Source: Coprovicinus avistercoris
Lineage (GTDB): Bacteria > Actinomycetota > Coriobacteriia > Coriobacteriales > Atopobiaceae
Reading direction: 5' to 3'
Assembly: GCA_018714895.1 (NCBI GenBank)
Contig: DVMQ01000006.1
Coordinates: 62,001-126,000, forward strand
DNA length: 64,000 bases
Shown: positions 60,299 through 64,000 of the stretch, one piece after another
How positions within the stretch are numbered: position 1 is the stretch's first letter
Layout of the letters: each line of letters starts with the position of its first letter
Notes under the pieces: model-generated
Database searches by the model: none
What the model saw: only the letters and a program-made list of their open reading frames with translations
What the model was told of the DNA's origin: nothing
Translations under genes and position numbers: made by a program

Positions 60299-61678
60299 AT
60301 GGCAGACTTCAAAGTAGTGAAGTCGGAATTCAACGACGCATTGAACACTGCCGCAAAAGCTAAGGAATCATTTTCTATGGCAGTGGTGAGAACTGCTGCA
60401 GTAAATAAGAAATTCCAGTTTTCTGCGCTGGGCCTTTGGGCGGCAACGGAAGCAGCTACAGCAGGAGCACTTGAGACTGATCTTCGTACTATGGAAGCAG
60501 CGCTTGATACATTAGTAACTAATCTTGATGATGCTGGCACCGAGATTGAAGGTACGCTCACTTCATCGCGAGACGACATTTTCTCTGCTGTAAGTGCATC
60601 GGCTGCAGTGCCGGGTACGCTTAGATTTACCGATGGTGAGAGTGCTAAAACAGCCACAACCACAGCAAAAACGAGCAATGAGTCTGTTAAGACAACAGCA
60701 GATTCCATTAAGGACGATTGCGGCAAGCTAGAAAATTCGGGAGCGATAGTTGCTGCACTCGATGCTCTTTCATCTGAATGCACAACTGTGGACTCAAAGC
60801 TATCTGATTTGGAAACCGCTCTTACTACACACAGGTCGAACGTCGATACTTTTGATGGTGAGTATGCAGGCAAGCTTGATGCAGCAAAGTTCATTACCGA
60901 TGCCATGGTGACAAAAGCCCAAGAGGCAACGCGTGCAAATATTGGCGAAGGTAACTTTGCGCAGACCTCAAAGAACATCCTTAAGGTTGGCAAGAATTAT
61001 CTGACATTAGCTGGAGAAATCTTTAAAGGAGAAAAGCTTTTTGATTGGGCTAAGAAGGGAGGCAAAGGCTGGAGGGAGACCTTCCTGAAAAAACTAAGCG
61101 AGGGAACATGGGGCATTTCAAGTCTTGGAAAAAGAATTAAACAATTTAAAAATGGCGAAATAGACAGCATTGAAATGGTCTTTGGACAAATACAGAGCAA
61201 TATAACCGACATAAAGAATATGAAGGGGCTTGGCAAGAGGGCTGTAAACGATTTGAAAGTCATCAAATCCCTTAAAAAGACAGCCGCTCCAAACAATATT
61301 CATATGCAATGTTCGGAGATTATTCGTACAAGCAAGGAAGTTCCTCATACAAAATTTGGCAGCGGTCTTAAATCAATTGGCCGTACCGTTGGATACGTAG
61401 GTGATGTAATTGATGTTATAGACACGGTAGGTAATGCCGGAAAGGCTTTTTCTGAAACGCAAGGAAACTTCTGGAATAAAGCTGGGGCTGCAGCTGGACA
61501 GGTTGTTAAAGGGGCCGCAAAAATAGGCGTAGGAAAAGTGATTGGTGCGGCCGTGGGCGCCTGTTTTGGCGGGCCTGTTGGCGCGGTAGTAGGTATGGCG
61601 GTTGGCACAGCTCTCGGGACGGTTGCTGATGCTGCAATAGACGGGTTCTTTGGCCTATTTGGCGTCAAGTCTTACTAA
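60299..61678 (+). CDS. putative T7SS effector with glycine-zipper C-terminus
   Basis: A 459-residue protein. Residues ~1-190 are helical, with ADFKVVKSEFNDALNTAAKAKESF at the start, similar in style to LXG-type targeting domains. The middle (~240-350) is rich in Lys and Ile and more AT-rich in DNA than its neighbours. The C-terminus (~395-459) is a glycine zipper with repeated GxxxG (KVIGAAVGACFGGPVGAVVG), able to enter membranes. The T7SS toxin TelE of Streptococcus gallolyticus has such a tail and permeabilises membranes. AAAGGAGG precedes the ATG. A membrane-acting toxin is a reasonable hypothesis but not shown. Confidence 0.7.
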   Translation: MADFKVVKSEFNDALNTAAKAKESFSMAVVRTAAVNKKFQFSALGLWAATEAATAGALETDLRTMEAALDTLVTNLDDAGTEIEGTLTSSRDDIFSAVSASAAVPGTLRFTDGESAKTATTTAKTSNESVKTTADSIKDDCGKLENSGAIVAALDALSSECTTVDSKLSDLETALTTHRSNVDTFDGEYAGKLDAAKFITDAMVTKAQEATRANIGEGNFAQTSKNILKVGKNYLTLAGEIFKGEKLFDWAKKGGKGWRETFLKKLSEGTWGISSLGKRIKQFKNGEIDSIEMVFGQIQSNITDIKNMKGLGKRAVNDLKVIKSLKKTAAPNNIHMQCSEIIRTSKEVPHTKFGSGLKSIGRTVGYVGDVIDVIDTVGNAGKAFSETQGNFWNKAGAAAGQVVKGAAKIGVGKVIGAAVGACFGGPVGAVVGMAVGTALGTVADAAIDGFFGLFGVKSY

Positions 61679-61694
61679 GAAATGAGGACAGGTA

Positions 61695-62669
61695 ATGTTT
61701 TTTAATATAGGCGGAAAGCTTAATAGTCCCTTGCGTTTGGAAGATGCAAGGTTTAGTGCCGAAGATCTATTTGGCATTCTTGGTGGCTATGATAGTTGCA
61801 TGCTTACGGCAGGTACTGGCTTTCTATCCTATGACGATGAGAAACTGGCTTCTTCAGTGCAAACTTGGCGTAAGAAGACTGTTTCCCGCATGAGGGGGAC
61901 AGGACTCTTTGACGATGATGGACAGGAAGCCGAGGTGCTTTCTCATGCCCTGCTCCCGATTTTGCAGCCTAAGATTGCCATTTCAAATGCCTCTCCAGGG
62001 GGCGCAGCTTCTGCGGGACTTTTCGTTGGGCAGGACGGCTGGACCGCTCTGAAAAAGGATAAAGGTTTTCTTGGTGGATGGGCAATTTTGCCATTTGATG
62101 TAAACCAAGACTTTTCAGAGGTGTGCTCATCTGTTTTTGACACTGCTAAAGTTGAGCGTTCGGCTTTTGAAGATTCGGGATATATACGTGATTCAGAACG
62201 CGACACTTTAACTGATGCTGTTAATTCGGGGGACCTAGAAGCTCTAAAATCGATTGCCTGGCTGCGTAATATCTCCGCAGATGCACTTCAGGATTTATCT
62301 GATGCCTATGGAGCAAGTCTGGGCAAGAAACCAAAAGCGTTCGAGCTATGGACAACACATACTGAGGGGTGTGAGTTTGAGCCAGTTGGAGGTGTTCGCA
62401 CGCCATTTCCTTCATCTGGCTATCGTAAAACCTCTCAGGTAACTGTCATACCCGCTAAAGGCTTCTATATGAAAATCGCAAGCGCTCCTTGTGAAGGCGA
62501 TCCATTCACGTTTGAGTTTGATGATGAGCTTTGTCGAGCTCGAACATTTTGCCAGGTGGGCTTTGTGCGGGAAGGCAATCTTTTTAAAGAAGCATTCGCC
62601 ATTCCAGAGTGGTATCCGAAGGATGCACTTTCTATAGACGATGAGACTTGGATTCCTACAAAGCATTAA
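61695..62669 (+). CDS. unknown protein of the secretion locus
   Basis: A 324-residue soluble, acidic protein with no signal peptide or membrane segment. It opens MFFNIGGKLNSPLRLEDARFS and contains VLSHALLPILQPKIAISNAS followed by a Gly/Ala-rich turn; the C-terminal half is beta-rich. No family is recognised. Since it directly follows the putative effector (16 bases, GAGGACAGG SD), it could be an immunity protein or a dedicated chaperone. Its general design, a cytoplasmic mixed alpha/beta protein next to secreted helical proteins, is reminiscent of EspG-type chaperones of mycobacteria, but no motif supports that. Confidence 0.65.
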   Translation: MFFNIGGKLNSPLRLEDARFSAEDLFGILGGYDSCMLTAGTGFLSYDDEKLASSVQTWRKKTVSRMRGTGLFDDDGQEAEVLSHALLPILQPKIAISNASPGGAASAGLFVGQDGWTALKKDKGFLGGWAILPFDVNQDFSEVCSSVFDTAKVERSAFEDSGYIRDSERDTLTDAVNSGDLEALKSIAWLRNISADALQDLSDAYGASLGKKPKAFELWTTHTEGCEFEPVGGVRTPFPSSGYRKTSQVTVIPAKGFYMKIASAPCEGDPFTFEFDDELCRARTFCQVGFVREGNLFKEAFAIPEWYPKDALSIDDETWIPTKH

Positions 62670-62713
62670 GCAGGGCATGTTGTGGAATTTCCACAGACAG
62701 TAGGGAGGAAACA

Positions 62714-63199
62714 ATGTCAGATCAGGCCTATATCAACAGCCTTTATCGGTCTGCTGCCAACTATAAAAGCCAGGCCTCGTATTGGCGTGGTCAAGCTTCA
62801 GCTGCACAGTCCACTATCGATGCTCTGAATCCTCAGCTTGCCCATAAGCGTGAGCAACTTGGTTATGCCAATGAGGTTAATAGTAGATTCCCCAGTCTCG
62901 ATACTGCTATTGCAACAATGGATTCTGATATCAACAGCTTAGCTACTGCACTCTCTACTCAGCTTGAGGATAACGGAGCAAATTCGCAGATAACCATGCT
63001 TGATGACACGTACACCGACCATGCTACTTCGGCAAAAAACGCCTGTTCACAGCTTATTGAACAACTTCAACAAGAAATAGCGTCTCTTGAACAGCAAATT
63101 GCTGCTGCCACGAGCCAGCGTAATACCGCCCAGGCAAATGCTTCAACCGCCTCTGCGAATGCGTCTTGGTGCTACAGCAGGATTTCTGCTTTGAGTTAA
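62714..63199 (+). CDS. coiled-coil protein, DUF5082/YwqH-like
   Basis: A 161-residue helical protein. Long coiled coils run from ANYKSQASYWRGQASAAQS to the C-terminal LIEQLQQEIASLEQQIAAATSQRNT stretch. It is Gln/Ser/Ala-rich with no membrane segment. This is the style of YwqH/DUF5082 proteins near LXG genes of Bacillus. It may be secreted or act as partner of the effector. AGGGAGGA before ATG 62714 chooses this start over 62648. Confidence 0.7.
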   Translation: MSDQAYINSLYRSAANYKSQASYWRGQASAAQSTIDALNPQLAHKREQLGYANEVNSRFPSLDTAIATMDSDINSLATALSTQLEDNGANSQITMLDDTYTDHATSAKNACSQLIEQLQQEIASLEQQIAAATSQRNTAQANASTASANASWCYSRISALS

Positions 63200-63244
63200 G
63201 GCAATTGGTTTTATCTGGTGTTTTATCGAGAAAGGCCTGTTTGT

Positions 63245-63586
63245 ATGGTTCTTACACAAAACTGGCTTCCTATTGGGTCGGTAGTTCATGTAACTGGCAG
63301 TGAGGGGCTTTACTTCATCATTGGTTATATGCAACAAACAACTGATGGTGCTGTTTGGGATTACGCCGCTCGTCCTTATCCGATGGGCTACATGGGTGAT
63401 GATCAGGATATTTACTTTAACCGTGACGGTATTGACGGTGTGTATGGTATTGGCTTTCAAAACATTGATGGCGAACAGTGGCAAAACTACCTCACGTCTC
63501 TTGAACCGGAATACGACAAGTTGAAGGCGCGGGTTATGTCTGGGGAACATCTCGACGACATTCGTGCTGAGAAGAGCAGCAAGTAG
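63245..63586 (+). CDS. DUF4176-like T7SS-associated protein, copy 2
   Basis: A 113-residue paralogue of the protein at 59693. LTQNWLPIGSVVHVTGSEGLYFIIGYM, VWDYAARPYPMGYMGDDQDIYFNRDGIDGVYGIGFQN match it segment by segment (NWLPIGSVV/DWLPVGSVV, WDYxxxPYP, IYxVGF/VYGIGF). It has a longer charged C-terminal tail. Two copies flanking the WXG100-like/effector/unknown/coiled-coil set suggest a duplicated or exchangeable cassette. SD GAAAGG before ATG 63245. Confidence 0.78.
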   Translation: MVLTQNWLPIGSVVHVTGSEGLYFIIGYMQQTTDGAVWDYAARPYPMGYMGDDQDIYFNRDGIDGVYGIGFQNIDGEQWQNYLTSLEPEYDKLKARVMSGEHLDDIRAEKSSK

Positions 63587-63598
63587 GGATGGTTGCAT

Positions 63599-63877
63599 AT
63601 GAAGGATAAGGTGCTGCTTGAAGTTCTTCTTCCCGCAACGCAGGTGGTATATGAGTTTCGTATTCCGTTTGATTTGACGGTTAATGAAGCGTCGGCTCTC
63701 ATGTCCCGTGTGCTTGCTCAGCGTGAACCACTTCGGTATGAGATAGCCGGCGGTGTAGACCTTATGCTTCGCGGAGAGGGTGTGGGTGCAGGCGATGCTC
63801 TCAACCCTAACGAAACCATCCGTGCACTTGTGGAGCGTGGTATTTTGTCAGATGGATGTAGGGTGGCTCTTGCATGA
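63599..63877 (+). CDS. EsaB/YukD-like ubiquitin-fold protein
   Basis: A 92-residue protein with an opening beta-hairpin, VLLEVLLPATQVVYEFRIPFDLTVNEASALM, that fits the ubiquitin-like EsaB/YukD proteins of T7SSb (RIP-x-x-x-T-V/I pattern). It ends DGCRVALA after a helical middle and a short PNETIRALVERG segment. EsaB is a cytosolic regulator of the secretion machine. The ATG at 63599 follows AGGGATGG. Its stop overlaps the next start (ATGA at 63874). Confidence 0.75.
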   Translation: MKDKVLLEVLLPATQVVYEFRIPFDLTVNEASALMSRVLAQREPLRYEIAGGVDLMLRGEGVGAGDALNPNETIRALVERGILSDGCRVALA

Positions 63878-64000
63878 AAACAAGACTATTGCGTGATAGA
63901 AAAGCAGGGGCTCTTACGCTACAAATAACGCCCAGCAAGCATGAGCTATTTGAGTATAGCCAGGCAGAGTGGCTTAAATCCGGCGTGCAACATGGCTTTT
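63874..64000 (+). CDS. probable EssB/YukC, N-terminus only (runs off the window)
   Basis: An open frame of 42 complete codons starting at ATG 63874, overlapping the EsaB-like stop. It begins MKTRLLRDRKAGALTLQI and continues TPSKHELFEYSQAEWLKSG. The segment LTLQITPSKHELFEYSQA resembles the N-terminal strands of YukC (IITIQPPSSYKAFRFIQA), and EssB directly follows EsaB in staphylococcal loci. EssB/YukC is a membrane pseudokinase of the T7SSb core. The C-terminal part, including the membrane helix, lies outside the window, so the call is tentative. Confidence 0.55.
   Translation, partial: MKTRLLRDRKAGALTLQITPSKHELFEYSQAEWLKSGVQHGF

Overview
The window looks like chromosomal DNA of an actinobacterium of the class Coriobacteriia, probably an Atopobium/Lancefieldella-like member of the Atopobiaceae. 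This is inference. It rests on intermediate G+C with strong purine-rich Shine-Dalgarno (SD) sites, a dnaK-grpE-dnaJ-hspR-clpB arrangement with an HspR-type repressor, an O-acetylhomoserine methionine route, and a WXG100/EssC secretion locus. No rRNA gene, CRISPR array, IS element or prophage is seen. Only the last 13 bases of a possible tRNA-Ser are present, at the left edge.

Layout. 1-5.2 kb: tadA, a threonine-dehydratase-like enzyme, an RlmI-like methyltransferase, two tandem paralogous lipoproteins and a frameshifted nitroreductase. 5.3-6.6 kb: metY, whose partner metA lies at 16.9 kb. MetA carries Glu at position 111, the acetyl-CoA signature, so the two fit one O-acetylhomoserine pathway. 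7.0-16.8 kb: a sugar/polyol catabolic cluster with two zinc dehydrogenases, an allulose-6-phosphate epimerase-like protein, an MFS transporter, a class II aldolase, a PfkB kinase, an aldo/keto reductase and a DAACS symporter. It is followed by a DeoR-family regulator. The same 14-bp element with a palindromic core precedes the cluster and the regulator gene. 17.9-24.3 kb: an HTH protein/Ser-Thr kinase pair, lactate permease, acetyltransferase, a second HTH paralogue bracketed by a 15-bp palindrome, an Ltp-repeat membrane protein, a YfcE-like phosphodiesterase and a ferredoxin.

24.5-34.5 kb: heat-shock region. dnaK, clpB and hsp20 are each preceded by the same inverted repeat, AAATCTA-N13-TAGATTT (one mismatch at hsp20). 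This is a candidate lineage-specific HspR operator that differs from the textbook HAIR box. 34.5-46.2 kb: housekeeping genes (yycJ-like, tilS-hpt-ftsH, an ECF Co/Ni transporter cbiMQO, aminotransferase, PHP phosphatase, exonuclease III, patatin).

46.5-64 kb: a long one-direction locus built around type VII secretion. It holds a membrane Ser/Thr kinase, a small membrane protein ending in three TTLLS repeats, a 1931-residue Ig-like surface protein, a WXG100 protein, an FHA-containing EssC ATPase, two DUF4176-like proteins, a second WXG100-like protein and a putative effector with a glycine-zipper tail. A protein of unknown function, a coiled-coil DUF5082/YwqH-like protein, an EsaB/YukD-like protein and the start of a probable EssB/YukC follow; the last runs off the right edge. 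Kinase, Thr-repeat protein and FHA domain together suggest a phospho-regulated, Firmicutes-style T7SSb in an actinobacterium. This is the most interesting region of the window.
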